64,000 nucleotides of DNA, taken from positions 1-64,000 of the forward strand of contig CAZUNO010000007.1 in the NCBI GenBank assembly GCA_964621445.1, read 5' to 3'. Position 1 is the stretch's first letter. Each line of letters starts with the position of its first letter. This document shows positions 35,361 through 44,738 of the stretch, one piece after another. The position numbers and the translations under genes were made by a program. Source of the stretch: CAZUNO01 sp964621445 [NCBI: Candidatus Hadarchaeota archaeon] (GTDB lineage: Archaea > CAYQAE01 > CAYVLA01). A model generated the notes under the pieces. It did not search any database. It saw only the letters and a program-made list of their open reading frames with translations, and had not been told where the DNA came from.

Positions 35361-35612
35361 TTGGCCATCAAGCCAGAATGACTCATAAAAAGTCTTTCCG
35401 TTTCGAGTTTCGGTTATATTATCGCTATCGAAAGAAGGCGCGGGACACGGGTTGAAGAAGGGGTTTTGGTTTTTTTGGGGGGTTCTTCCTTTGAACTGAA
35501 TTTTAAGTTTCAGGTGGGGGTTTGCATCAGTTTGGAAAAGGGAACTCATATCATTCATTCCTGCCGAGGAGGGAATGAAAAGGATTTAAAACATCTTCTA
35601 GAAGCTTGACTC

Positions 35613-37883
35613 ATGAAAGGAACTCTTTATTCCTTCCGCAGTGGTACCGTCGACCTAGGTCAAGATCCTCCTAAGCTGTTCGCTGAGGCAGCCCGCATTC
35701 TCAAGGAGGAGATCGTAAGCCGTTCTGCCTCGTTTTCCTTCCTTGACCATCCGGCTCAGCGAATGAACAACGGTATTCGATTTCGCTTTCGCCCCGAAAA
35801 AGACATGACCCAAGATAGCTTTTCCATCTCATTCCCGGCATCGACCGTACCTGCAACAGTGGACATTAAGGCCTCCGGGCATACCGCTGTGATTCACGCA
35901 GTCGGCAAGCTTCTGAGATCAATGACATTCAGGCCCGAGGGTCTCGTGGTCCCCCGGATGGACATAAACCTCAAGGCGACCCATCGGCACCGTGGGCATG
36001 AGTTGTCAACCAAGACCTACCGTGATTCGTGGGAAAAGGAGGATTGGGAGAGTTATACCCGAGAATTGGCACTGTGGGGGGCTAACTGGATATGGTCAAC
36101 CACGTCCTGCCGGGCTCCACTCGAGGGTTGTTCAGAGGAAACGAGGGTACGCTGGGAGAAGCACTGTTCCCTGCAGAATGTGCAGGCGGATATAGCCTCG
36201 AGATACGGAATGAGATTTGGGGTTCATTCCTTCCCAAACAACATATCCCCGGAGCTCGTCACGCCCGAGATCAGCTTCAAGGGGTCCTACGTTTGTCCTT
36301 CCACGCGAGAGGGACGGCGCCTAATCCTGGATTCGAGAAAGATGCTCTTCCAGAGGCTGAGTAGGGTAGATGCGGTTTTCACCGCATCTCACGACCCGGG
36401 TGGCTGCCCGTGCCCCAGATGCAAGCCGTGGGTGGAGGCTTTTGTTCCCCTTGTCGAGGAGGAGGCGGCCATAGTCAGGGAGCACCATCCCCAGGCTGAT
36501 TTCTACATCTCGAACCAGGCTCTCTCGAGGGACGAGAACCTTTGGCTCTTCGATTATCTTGAATCCGAGTCGCCGGACTGGTTGGACGGGATCGTCTGGG
36601 GACCGCAATCGCGGCCGCTAAGCGAGCTTCGGAGAGGCCTGCCCGAAAGGTACGACATCATCGCCATGCCGGATATTACCCATCTCATCATCTGCCAGTA
36701 CCCCGTAATCGGCTTCGACCATGCAAATGCCCTGGTCCATCACCGTGAATCCCCCACCTACCGACCCAGGGCGATGCAGAGGATCTACGAGGAGACGGCC
36801 CCGTTTTTAATCGGATCCATGCCCTACTCCGAGGGATTGCACGATGACCTGAATAAGGCGGTATGGTCGGGTCTGAACTGGGGAGTTGGTCCCGAGGAAT
36901 CGGTTGCCGAGTACGTACGTTGGTACTTCGGCGAAGAGGTCCAGGATGCGATGACGAGGGCGATATTTGACCTTGAGGCCAGCTGGAAGACGCCGGTTAT
37001 CGAAAATGAGCGTATATCCGAGATCTTGGGGGTCGTCGAGGACATAGGATCGGAGGTTGAGGGCGGTACGGGCAACTGGAGGTACCGGTTGCTCCTGCTG
37101 AGGTCCATCATTGACCTGTACGTCCAAGTCAGGCTTCGGAGGGAACGGGCTACGGAGTCCAAAGCACTCCATATACTCGAAAGTGATATGGGGGCGGATG
37201 AAAGGATTGACTCCGCTCTCGAGGCCCTCTCCGAGAGCAGACCGGACTCCCGCGAGTCGGATCTGAGAGAAAGGATAATCCGCATGGGGAAAGAGCTGAA
37301 GGCCTCCAAGGGCATGTGGTTTGATCCTCTGGACAGGCTGGAGGTGCATCTGGCGGACATACCCTGGATGAAGGCCATTCTGGATAAAGCGAAAAACCTG
37401 CCAAGTCAGGAAAAAAAGGCCGCTATATCGAGAATAGTCGACCACGAGGACTCTGGCCCCGGCGGGCTCTATGAGGACTGTGGCAATGTGGAGAGGGAAT
37501 CACACCGTGTCGAGGGAGAGGATTACTATCTGGAGGACCTAGACCAGAGCATCCGGCTATCCCAGCGTAGAATGTCTTACGGCAGAAGCCAGTGGGACGC
37601 AGATGTTGTGTACCGGTATAATGACCTGAACCCCGACATGGCTTATCGCCTCTCGGTTACCTATGTTACTAACAGGAGGATGCGTGGTTCACAGGTCCTA
37701 CTTGCCAACGACAGCATCGTCCATGACGAGGTCCAGCTACCGGAGAATACCCCCGCCTCCTACGAATTCGAACTTCCACGCGAGCTGACGAAGGGCGGAA
37801 CATTGGAGCTGGTATTCAGGAGGGGGAACAACGGCAGGGGACCGCTCGTTTCCGAGATTTGGCTCCGACCACACCATTGGTGA
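35613..37883 (+). CDS. Large glycoside-hydrolase-like protein (GH20/GH67-like architecture)
   Basis: 756 residues, no signal peptide. N-terminal region (1-110) resembles the GH20/GH67 alpha/beta pre-domain. A TIM-barrel part follows (about 115-440), with RHRGHELSTKTYRDSW, a cysteine pair in HDPGGCPCPRCKPW, and MPYSEGLHDDLNKAVW near its end. Residues 440-610 are helical, and the last 140 residues look like a beta-sandwich. The barrel motifs resemble uncharacterised GH-like proteins; I cannot fix the substrate. Being cytoplasmic, it would act on an imported or internal sugar conjugate. DegT gene is divergent, 252 bp away. Confidence 0.65.
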   Translation: MKGTLYSFRSGTVDLGQDPPKLFAEAARILKEEIVSRSASFSFLDHPAQRMNNGIRFRFRPEKDMTQDSFSISFPASTVPATVDIKASGHTAVIHAVGKLLRSMTFRPEGLVVPRMDINLKATHRHRGHELSTKTYRDSWEKEDWESYTRELALWGANWIWSTTSCRAPLEGCSEETRVRWEKHCSLQNVQADIASRYGMRFGVHSFPNNISPELVTPEISFKGSYVCPSTREGRRLILDSRKMLFQRLSRVDAVFTASHDPGGCPCPRCKPWVEAFVPLVEEEAAIVREHHPQADFYISNQALSRDENLWLFDYLESESPDWLDGIVWGPQSRPLSELRRGLPERYDIIAMPDITHLIICQYPVIGFDHANALVHHRESPTYRPRAMQRIYEETAPFLIGSMPYSEGLHDDLNKAVWSGLNWGVGPEESVAEYVRWYFGEEVQDAMTRAIFDLEASWKTPVIENERISEILGVVEDIGSEVEGGTGNWRYRLLLLRSIIDLYVQVRLRRERATESKALHILESDMGADERIDSALEALSESRPDSRESDLRERIIRMGKELKASKGMWFDPLDRLEVHLADIPWMKAILDKAKNLPSQEKKAAISRIVDHEDSGPGGLYEDCGNVERESHRVEGEDYYLEDLDQSIRLSQRRMSYGRSQWDADVVYRYNDLNPDMAYRLSVTYVTNRRMRGSQVLLANDSIVHDEVQLPENTPASYEFELPRELTKGGTLELVFRRGNNGRGPLVSEIWLRPHHW

Positions 37884-38173
37884 TTGTATTCAGTCATCAT
37901 GATTTCTCCGCGTCTGGTGCAGGTTAATTCCCCTGATACGGATCGTCTGAACCTAAAAACTCCCCGACTTAATATCACCTAGCTTATGTTTCGGGGTCAA
38001 TTGCCGTTAAATATGAAAGAGTCTTGATGTTATCTAGATTTGATTTGTCTTTGTTTGGAGAAGCTTATTGGTAGAGAGGGTTCGACCTGGAGGTCCATCG
38101 GTTCTTCGCGATCCTGAGTTTTGAGGCTCTAAGCGTTACCTTTTAGGGTCCCCAAACCCTCTAACTAGGCTGG

Positions 38174-39547
38174 ATGTTATCGAATTCAGATCCCGATGAT
38201 AATAGAAGGGTCAATATTTTCGAGGAGGGGAGCGAAGAGGGAGGCCCCGTACTATATTGGATGAGCCGTGATCAAAGGGCCAGTGATAATTGGGCCCTGA
38301 TATTTGCTCAGGAGATGGCCATCAACCGTAGTGACCGGCTGGGGGTGGCCTTCTGCCTGAATCCCGGTTTCCTGGGTGCCGGGGCGCGGCAATACTCCTT
38401 CATGTTGCGAGGTCTTAGGGAGGTAAAGGACTCCCTTTCCGACCTGAATATACCCTTCTTCCTCCTAGATGGCAAACCCCAGGAGACTCTACCGGAGTTT
38501 TGCCGAGAGAACGACGTGGCAACGATCGTGGGGGATTTTAGCCCTCTTAGGATAAAGACCCAATGGCGGGATGATGTAAGGAGCAACATTGATTGCGGGT
38601 ATTACGAGGTAGATGCACACAACATCATCCCCTGCTGGGTTTCGTCACCCAAGCTAGAGTACGCGGCACACACCATCAGGCCAAAGATCCACGAGGCATT
38701 GCCAGAATTCCTGACGGAGTTCAAAGCGGTAGAGGAACATCCCCATGATTGGACTGGGGAGGAGGAGGCAATTGACTGGGAAGGAATCCTGGAGGATATG
38801 GAAGAGGATGGGGAGGTACCTCCGGTCAACTGGATAGATCCCGGTGAAAAGGCAGGGATGAACCAATTGAGGGATTTTTTGAGCAACGGGCTTGGTAGAT
38901 ACTCGGACATGAGAAATGATCCCACCGCGGGGGCACAATCCGGTCTATCTCCCTATCTGCATTTCGGGCACCTGTCAGCACAGAGGGTAGCTCTGGAGGT
39001 TGAGGGATCGGAAGCAGATGAGGAATCTAAACAGGGATTTCTCGAGGAATTGGTAGTGAGACGGGAGCTATCGGACAATTTCTGCCATTATAATCCCCAC
39101 TATGATAGTTTTGAGGGATTTCACTCCTGGGCAAAAAAGACGCTCAACGAACATCGTGAGGATGAGAGGGAATATCTATACTCCCTTGAAGAGTTCGAAA
39201 GGGGGGACACTCACGATGAACTTTGGAATGCAGCCCAGATGGAAATGATGAAAAAGGGCAAAATGCACGGTTACATGAGGATGTACTGGGCCAAGAAGAT
39301 CTTGGAATGGACGGAGTCGCCGGAGCAGGCCTTGGAGTTTGCAATTCACCTTAACGACAAGTATGAGCTCGATGGGAGGGACCCAAACGGTTATACCGGT
39401 ATCGCCTGGAGCATAGGTGGGGTTCACGATAGAGCTTGGCAGGAACGACCTGTTTATGGCAAAGTTAGGTATATGAGTTACAGCGGATGCAAACGTAAAT
39501 TCGATATCGAAAAATACATGGAACAGGTGGCAGAATTACCCCGGTAA
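38174..39547 (+). CDS. phr: Class II deoxyribodipyrimidine photolyase
   Basis: 457 residues; repairs cyclobutane pyrimidine dimers with blue light. The N-terminal antenna domain begins VLYWMSRDQRASDNWALIFAQ, typical of class II. The C-terminal FAD-binding helical domain has ELVVRRELSDNFCHYNP, MHGYMRMYWAKKILEW and NPNGYTGIAWSIGGVHDRAW-like DPNGYTGIAWSIGGVHDRAW. Full length. It implies exposure to light at some time, or acquisition. The 37884-38173 gap before it holds only a weak box (TTTTAGG near 38139). Confidence 0.95.
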   Translation: MLSNSDPDDNRRVNIFEEGSEEGGPVLYWMSRDQRASDNWALIFAQEMAINRSDRLGVAFCLNPGFLGAGARQYSFMLRGLREVKDSLSDLNIPFFLLDGKPQETLPEFCRENDVATIVGDFSPLRIKTQWRDDVRSNIDCGYYEVDAHNIIPCWVSSPKLEYAAHTIRPKIHEALPEFLTEFKAVEEHPHDWTGEEEAIDWEGILEDMEEDGEVPPVNWIDPGEKAGMNQLRDFLSNGLGRYSDMRNDPTAGAQSGLSPYLHFGHLSAQRVALEVEGSEADEESKQGFLEELVVRRELSDNFCHYNPHYDSFEGFHSWAKKTLNEHREDEREYLYSLEEFERGDTHDELWNAAQMEMMKKGKMHGYMRMYWAKKILEWTESPEQALEFAIHLNDKYELDGRDPNGYTGIAWSIGGVHDRAWQERPVYGKVRYMSYSGCKRKFDIEKYMEQVAELPR

Positions 39548-39561
39548 GGATGACCTGAGGG

Positions 39562-40830
39562 TTAATGGCCCCTGGTCCGGGTGGTCTTTATCTCCCTGTA
39601 AAGTTTCCTTCTAATCATCACCGCCCAGAGAAAAAATCCGGTCAGCATCGCAACGCCGGAAACCACGAACCACTCGATTAAATATACCCAGGTGAGGGCC
39701 CTGCTCTTGGCCTCCATCGCTTTTGCGTTTAACCTCCCCCAGGCGGCATTGATTTCCTCGAATATCTCGGCGGCCTCATCATAGTCGTTTTGACGGAATC
39801 TTTCCTCGGCCTCCTTTTCCATCTGGTTCACCTCGTCCAGCTCCTGGTAGAGTTCAAGGGTTGAGGCGCCGAAGTTCTCCACGAATTCGAGCAGCGACAC
39901 GTAGAGAGAGGCCTTGTCCAGGTGGGTGTTTATCTCGACCCTCAGGCGGTGGGCCCTGATTATGTCGTCCGGTATCTCCTTTCCAGCCCCAAAATACAGA
40001 AGGTAAATTATGAAATCCTGGTACCAAGGCCAGTCGTTTAGCATCCTATTTGTGGTCCCGTAGCTGCCAAATACCTGGGTTTCACCAAGAACCCTTCCTT
40101 TTCCCTGTTCCCACCAAGCTATCCATGGGAATTCCTTCCCCGGAGCAATAGCGGTGGCTATAAGTCTCGCCCCATCCTTTGGTTTGACCTTGTTTAGAAG
40201 TTCAACTGGTCCCGAGCTTTTCCAGGGCAGCCGGGCCAGATGATGACCGGGATCCGTGAAATGAGGCTTCTGAAATGCCGCTCTCGGTGGGTTATATCCT
40301 CCCAGGCATCTGAAGGGGAGTATGCCATCTATTATGGTATCTCCCCATGACTTATACCAGCCCTCTCCTCCCCCTCCCCAGGAGGCATCCCCTCCCCACA
40401 TGCTGAGCGGCATTCCCTCCTCACGTACTGCATCCACGAACCAGGACATCCAGGCCTGCTCGAAGAAGACCTCCGGGAATTGGCTGCTTCCACATGAAGC
40501 CTCTCGGAGAAGTATCATATCCCTGGTTTCCACCATGTGTTGATAGTTCCTGGGCATGTAGATCCTCATCGCCCTGTTGATGGATTCCGGGTCCTTCTTA
40601 AGATGGCCGATTGAGTAATGTCCCGGCTGGGGTACGCCGAGGATCGATATCGAGGGGTCGGCTCCCAGTCTTTTGTGAAATATTCCACCCTGAGCCAGTC
40701 CCCTATCGATCATTAGCACCTCGATGGTAAGAGGGTCCCCGGAGGATAGATCAGCTAACGAGGTAACGCATGGAAGGGAAACCAGAATAATTGCCGAGAT
40801 GAAAAGGAGATGCGGAGCCGAGGCCCTCAT
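39562..40830 (-). CDS. GATase1-like membrane-anchored protein, paralogue E
   Basis: 422 residues from ATG 40830. Signal peptide (about 4-24), IEVLMIDRG strand, MRIYMPR, then SMWGGDASWGGGGEGWYKSW with the glycine loop, DTIIDGILPF, and IAWWEQGKGRVLG. Coiled coil about 310-375, then EWFVVSGVAMLTGFFLWAVM and the basic tail RRKLYREIKTTR. Intact. Convergent with phr (14 bp between the stops) and separated from glnK by a short gap of about 90 bp. Confidence 0.8.
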   Translation of the reverse strand: MRASAPHLLFISAIILVSLPCVTSLADLSSGDPLTIEVLMIDRGLAQGGIFHKRLGADPSISILGVPQPGHYSIGHLKKDPESINRAMRIYMPRNYQHMVETRDMILLREASCGSSQFPEVFFEQAWMSWFVDAVREEGMPLSMWGGDASWGGGGEGWYKSWGDTIIDGILPFRCLGGYNPPRAAFQKPHFTDPGHHLARLPWKSSGPVELLNKVKPKDGARLIATAIAPGKEFPWIAWWEQGKGRVLGETQVFGSYGTTNRMLNDWPWYQDFIIYLLYFGAGKEIPDDIIRAHRLRVEINTHLDKASLYVSLLEFVENFGASTLELYQELDEVNQMEKEAEERFRQNDYDEAAEIFEEINAAWGRLNAKAMEAKSRALTWVYLIEWFVVSGVAMLTGFFLWAVMIRRKLYREIKTTRTRGH

Positions 40831-40919
40831 GGATGATCTTTGTGATCATAAGTTAAATCCTTTTTCCTTCCTCGAAAGGGGGCGCTACCACAATAGAACC
40901 TGTTACTCACTGCGGTGGT

Positions 40920-41261
40920 TTAACCTATCGCGTCCTCCCCGCGTTCCCCGGTCCTTATCCTTATACATTCCTTGAGGTCGACCACGAAGATCTTTCCGTC
41001 ACCTATCTCTCCGGTTCTAGCACCATCTATTATTGCCTGGATGGTCGGTTCCACAAATTCCTCGTTTACTCCGATTTCTATCCTGACCTTCTTGAGGAGA
41101 TTCACTTCCCGGGTGACCTGTCTGTAGACCTCTTTGTACCCCCGTTGCTGGCCGCACCCAAGGGCATTGGTCACCGTCATCTTGAAAACCTCTGCCTTTG
41201 CCAAAGCCGCCTTTACGTCCGGGAGTTTATGCGGTTGAATTATCGCGGTTACTATCTTCAT
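40920..41261 (-). CDS. glnK: PII nitrogen-regulatory protein
   Basis: 113 residues; trimeric sensor of 2-oxoglutarate and adenine nucleotides that plugs AmtB. Motifs: [19 protein letters not shown] at the N-terminus, T-loop [22 protein letters not shown], and KVRIEIGV with the C-terminal [13 protein letters not shown]. The tyrosine that bacteria uridylylate (RGAEY context) is not conserved: here the loop reads YRQVTREV, so control by uridylylation is unlikely. Second gene after amt, 11 bp apart. Confidence 0.95.
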   Translation of the reverse strand: MKIVTAIIQPHKLPDVKAALAKAEVFKMTVTNALGCGQQRGYKEVYRQVTREVNLLKKVRIEIGVNEEFVEPTIQAIIDGARTGEIGDGKIFVVDLKECIRIRTGERGEDAIG

Positions 41262-41272
41262 CTAAACGCCTC

Positions 41273-42595
41273 TCACTCGGCCACGAATATCTGAAATCCA
41301 CTGTAGGATTCCATGCCGTGTTCACCTATATCCAGACCCCTGATTTCCTCCTCCCGGCTGACCCTTAGCCCCATTAAACGGTCTAGCGCCTTGAAGAAGG
41401 CATACATAACCAATCCTACAAAGGCCAACAGTGCCACCACGCCGGTGATCTGGACCGATAGCAGTCCGAAGCCAGCGCCAGATGTAATACCCCTTGTGCT
41501 GTGGAAGAGGCCCACTGCCAGCGTTCCCCAAATGCCGTTCATTCCGTGGACCGGAATGGCACCCACGGGGTCATCGATTCCCCGCCGGTCCAGAAAGGTG
41601 ACCCCGAGAACGGTTACTGGACCCGAAAGGAGGCCTATGACCGCCGAGGAGGAGATGCTTACGAAAGCGCAGGGGGCTGTTATGGCCACAAGTCCACCTA
41701 GTGCTCCGTTCATGGTCATACCTACATCAGGCTTCCCAAGGCGAAACCAGGCTATTACCAGGGAGCCCAAAGCCCCGGTGGCAGCTGCGATATTGGTGTT
41801 CACGGCGACCTTTGCTATGAGGTCCGAGTCCATTCCCGACAGCGAGCTCCCGGGATTGAATCCAAACCACCCGAACCAGAGAATAAACACTCCCAGCGCT
41901 GCCAGTGGTATGTTGTGACCCATTATGACCTTTGCCTTTCCGTCACGGGCGAACTTTCCGATACGTGGTCCCAAAACCAGTGTCCCCATCAGGCCAGCGA
42001 TACCCCCCGTAGCGTGAACCACACTGGACCCTGCAAAGTCCACGAATCCCAGATCCTGAAGCCAGCCACCACCCCATATCCAGTGCCCGACGATGGGATA
42101 GACCAAGGTGCTAATCAACAGGGAGTATGTGATATATCCCGAGAACTTCATTCTCTCCGCCACGGCACCGGAAACTATGGTAGCAGCGGTCCCACAGAAC
42201 ACGGCCTGGAAAAGCCAGAATGCTGGCGTCGGAATTCCGGCCATTTCGGAGGGTAAGTTCGATAGAAAGACACCAGTTGTTCCCATTACCTGGTTTCCAA
42301 GCCCAAACATGATTCCAAAACCAATGACCCAGAACCCGATGGAGGCCATGCAGAAGTCAAGGAGGTTCTTCATGATGATGTTTCCAGCGTTCTTGGCCCG
42401 TGTGAATCCTACCTCCAACATGCCGAAACCGGCCTGCATGAAGAAAACCAGAAAGGCGGCCAGGAGCACCCAGAGGGTGTTTATGCTTCTCATTATCTCG
42501 GTCAGGCCTGGCGTATCTGATAGTGCAAAAACCCCTGGCAGAAAGACCATTAGAATCAGCAGGAGTATTGACGAACTCACAGCTCCGTTGTCCAT
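41273..42595 (-). CDS. amt: Ammonium transporter
   Basis: 440-residue Amt/Mep/Rh channel with about 11 transmembrane helices. Motifs seen are FMQAGFGMLEVGFTRAKN, IGHWIWGGGW-like VGHWIWGGGW, DFAGSSVVHATGGIAG and ILWFGWFGFNPGS, which include the pore histidine and aromatic cage. The N-terminal 20 residues look like a signal sequence. Transcribed with glnK. The promoter has a TATA-like box at 42617-42625 and paired palindromes just upstream (42659-42687). Confidence 0.96.
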   Translation of the reverse strand: MDNGAVSSSILLLILMVFLPGVFALSDTPGLTEIMRSINTLWVLLAAFLVFFMQAGFGMLEVGFTRAKNAGNIIMKNLLDFCMASIGFWVIGFGIMFGLGNQVMGTTGVFLSNLPSEMAGIPTPAFWLFQAVFCGTAATIVSGAVAERMKFSGYITYSLLISTLVYPIVGHWIWGGGWLQDLGFVDFAGSSVVHATGGIAGLMGTLVLGPRIGKFARDGKAKVIMGHNIPLAALGVFILWFGWFGFNPGSSLSGMDSDLIAKVAVNTNIAAATGALGSLVIAWFRLGKPDVGMTMNGALGGLVAITAPCAFVSISSSAVIGLLSGPVTVLGVTFLDRRGIDDPVGAIPVHGMNGIWGTLAVGLFHSTRGITSGAGFGLLSVQITGVVALLAFVGLVMYAFFKALDRLMGLRVSREEEIRGLDIGEHGMESYSGFQIFVAE

Positions 42596-42616
42596 GGTAA
42601 ATATGGGATCCGGAGC

Positions 42617-42625
42617 GCATATTAG
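42617..42625 (-). promoter_or_regulatory. TATA-like box of amt-glnK
   Basis: CTAATATGC on the minus strand, 22-30 bp upstream of the amt ATG, implies a leaderless or near-leaderless mRNA and places the paired palindromes 34-62 bp upstream of the box. Confidence 0.5.
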
Positions 42626-42658
42626 TCTTCACTAAGGAATACAAGTAACGTAGTTTGC

Positions 42659-42687
42659 TATACGTATTAGTAATAATTATACGTATT
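42659..42687. promoter_or_regulatory. Paired TACGTA palindromes upstream of amt (putative nitrogen operator)
   Basis: TATACGTATT at 42659-42668 and again at 42678-42687, identical, with centres 19 bp apart. They lie upstream of the TATA box, a position more typical for an activator than a repressor. The same pair and spacing occur at the glutamate synthase and glnA promoters. Confidence 0.7.
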
Positions 42688-42734
42688 TATTCAATCGACG
42701 GGATTTGCACTGGTTCCGGGGAAGAAGATGGGCG

Positions 42735-43559
42735 CTAGAAGTAGGTTCTACCCTCGAATGCCAGGGCTGCCGGACCACGAACTGAAGTTCTATCCCCCAG
42801 GATTATGTCAAGTTTGCCCCCGGGCATTTCCACTGTCCATTGGTCATAATCGGGGTTGAGTTCATTTGCCGCCCTGGCTGCTGCCATAGCTCCAGAGCCA
42901 CATGCCTGGGTTTCGCACGCTCCCCTCTCGTGAACCCTCATATTCAACTTGCCAGGTTCATCCATCCGAACGAATTCCGTGTTGATTCCCTGGGGGCTAA
43001 ACTGATCGTGATACTCCATTGCGTGACCAATACCCTCCACATCGATGGATCCCAGATCACCATCAATGAATGTGACTGCATGTGGGTTCCCTACATCTAT
43101 GAGATGGTATATCAGCGCTGTTCCCGCGGCCTCAACCTTCCTGAATCCCTGGTATAGGGGCATGTCATCCATTTCCAGCTCTACTATGGCCTCCAGGTCA
43201 TTCACCATGTCAACGATCTTGGCCCTAACCGTTCCCCCGGCGGTGAGTATGTTGAAAGACTTTTCCTGCCCTTCCCATAACCTGAGATGAAGGGCAAGTG
43301 CGGCGCATCTAAGCCCGTTCACGCAGGTCTCGGCCTCCGACCCGTCGGCGTTAAATATCCTGAACTGGACTCCATGGTCCTCCCTCCTAAGGAATAATAC
43401 ACCATCGGCGCCAATACCCCTGTTTCGATTACACTTTTGCGAGCAAAAGCTGGATTTTCGGTCTTCCTCCACTACCTCGGATCCGGTCTCATCGATAAGC
43501 ACGAAATCGTTTCCCAGTCCATGAAGCTTTAGAAATTCCACTTTTTCCATTTTCACCAT
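42735..43559 (-). CDS. dapF: Diaminopimelate epimerase
   Basis: 274 residues; converts LL- to meso-diaminopimelate in lysine synthesis. Both active-site cysteines are present: ETCVNGLRCAA near residue 78 and ACETQACGSGAMAA near 217. N-terminal FLKLHGLGNDFVLID is typical. It begins right at the stop of the upstream aminotransferase gene, so the two are one lysine operon. Confidence 0.95.
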   Translation of the reverse strand: MVKMEKVEFLKLHGLGNDFVLIDETGSEVVEEDRKSSFCSQKCNRNRGIGADGVLFLRREDHGVQFRIFNADGSEAETCVNGLRCAALALHLRLWEGQEKSFNILTAGGTVRAKIVDMVNDLEAIVELEMDDMPLYQGFRKVEAAGTALIYHLIDVGNPHAVTFIDGDLGSIDVEGIGHAMEYHDQFSPQGINTEFVRMDEPGKLNMRVHERGACETQACGSGAMAAARAANELNPDYDQWTVEMPGGKLDIILGDRTSVRGPAALAFEGRTYF

Positions 43560-44726
43560 CTACAGGGAAAGTTCAAGCATCCTCTCGCATGCCTCTTTGG
43601 TCCTTTCCAGGTCCGGTACAAGCGCGAACCGGAGGAAGTCCTTTCCAGCGTCCGTCGATTGACACAGGGCCTTTCCGGGTACGGTATTCAGGTAAGCTCC
43701 CTCGAGAAGCATCTTGGTGAATTCCAAGGAGTCCATTCCATTGGGCGCTCTAGCCCATATATAGAAGGTCGCGTCCGCATAAACGGACTCCAGACCCATT
43801 TCCTCCAGGGTCCCAACAAGCAAATCCCTCTTCTCCCTGTATTCCCGCCTTAGGCTATCCACATGATCCTCATCTGATAATGCGGCCACGGCCGCATCCT
43901 GGATGAATGTTGCTGCACCCGAATGTGCCTGAGTCTGCACCTTTTTGAAGGGGTCAAGTAGTTCCTTCCTCCCGGCCACAAAAGCTATCCTATAACAGGT
44001 CATGCTTGACCTCTTGGATAACGAGTTAAAGACCAGGGAAACATCCCTTGCACCGGGGATGGAAAACACCGATACCGGTTTCTCATCATAATAGAGCTCG
44101 GAGTATGCCTCATCGGATGCCAGAAGAACGTCGTTTTCCCTACAGAATTCCACGGCGTCCTGGAGGAACTCAACGGGCGCTATCTTGGTGGTGGGATTAT
44201 TCGGGTAGTTGATCCATAGTATCTTTGCCCGTTTACATATCTTGGAAGGTATGCTGGAGAGATCGGGCAGAAAGGAGTTTTCCTCTTCCAGAGGGAGATA
44301 GTAACATCTACCACCCCGGGCCCCGGTTCCGGTCGTGTAGGGAGGATATCCCGGGTCCGGAATCAGGACCACATCATCGGGGTTCACATAGGCCAGAGGT
44401 GTCAAGAATACGGCCTGTTTACAGCCTATAGTTGCCGTGATCTCCGAGTTGGGGTCCAGGGACACCCCAAATCTCCTTTCAAACCAGGTGGCGACCGCGG
44501 ACCTGAATTCAGGGGACCCTTCATAGCTCGGATATCCCGACCGGGCCCTCCTATCCAGTCCGCTCTTACAGGCCTTACGAACGATCATGGGGGTAGGGGA
44601 AGTTGGATCTCCAACTCCAAAATCAATCACGTCCACTCCTTTGCTCTCCAATTCATCCCGGGTCCTGTCAATTTCCGCAAAAGCGTATGGCCGAATCTTG
44701 GTGATGAAGCTACTCGGGGATACCAA
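43560..44726 (-). CDS. Class I aminotransferase, probably LL-diaminopimelate aminotransferase
   Basis: 388 residues, PLP fold type I. SGYPSYEGSPEFRSAVATW, WINYPNNPTT and SLSKRSSMTCYRIAF (Schiff-base lysine in SLSKR) are characteristic of the DapL/AspC group. The gene pairs directly with dapF, which supports the DapL route (tetrahydrodipicolinate to LL-DAP in one step). Start TTG at 44726. DapA and DapB are not in the nearby region; the DapA-family gene at 62781 is probably catabolic. Confidence 0.85.
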   Translation of the reverse strand: MVSPSSFITKIRPYAFAEIDRTRDELESKGVDVIDFGVGDPTSPTPMIVRKACKSGLDRRARSGYPSYEGSPEFRSAVATWFERRFGVSLDPNSEITATIGCKQAVFLTPLAYVNPDDVVLIPDPGYPPYTTGTGARGGRCYYLPLEEENSFLPDLSSIPSKICKRAKILWINYPNNPTTKIAPVEFLQDAVEFCRENDVLLASDEAYSELYYDEKPVSVFSIPGARDVSLVFNSLSKRSSMTCYRIAFVAGRKELLDPFKKVQTQAHSGAATFIQDAAVAALSDEDHVDSLRREYREKRDLLVGTLEEMGLESVYADATFYIWARAPNGMDSLEFTKMLLEGAYLNTVPGKALCQSTDAGKDFLRFALVPDLERTKEACERMLELSL

Positions 44727-44738
44727 TAGATCTACAAC

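Noticed and set aside
30060-36920. Further TACGTA sites at about 30065, 36908 and 61915
   Set aside because: Single copies inside or at the edge of coding sequence, without the second copy 19 bp away.
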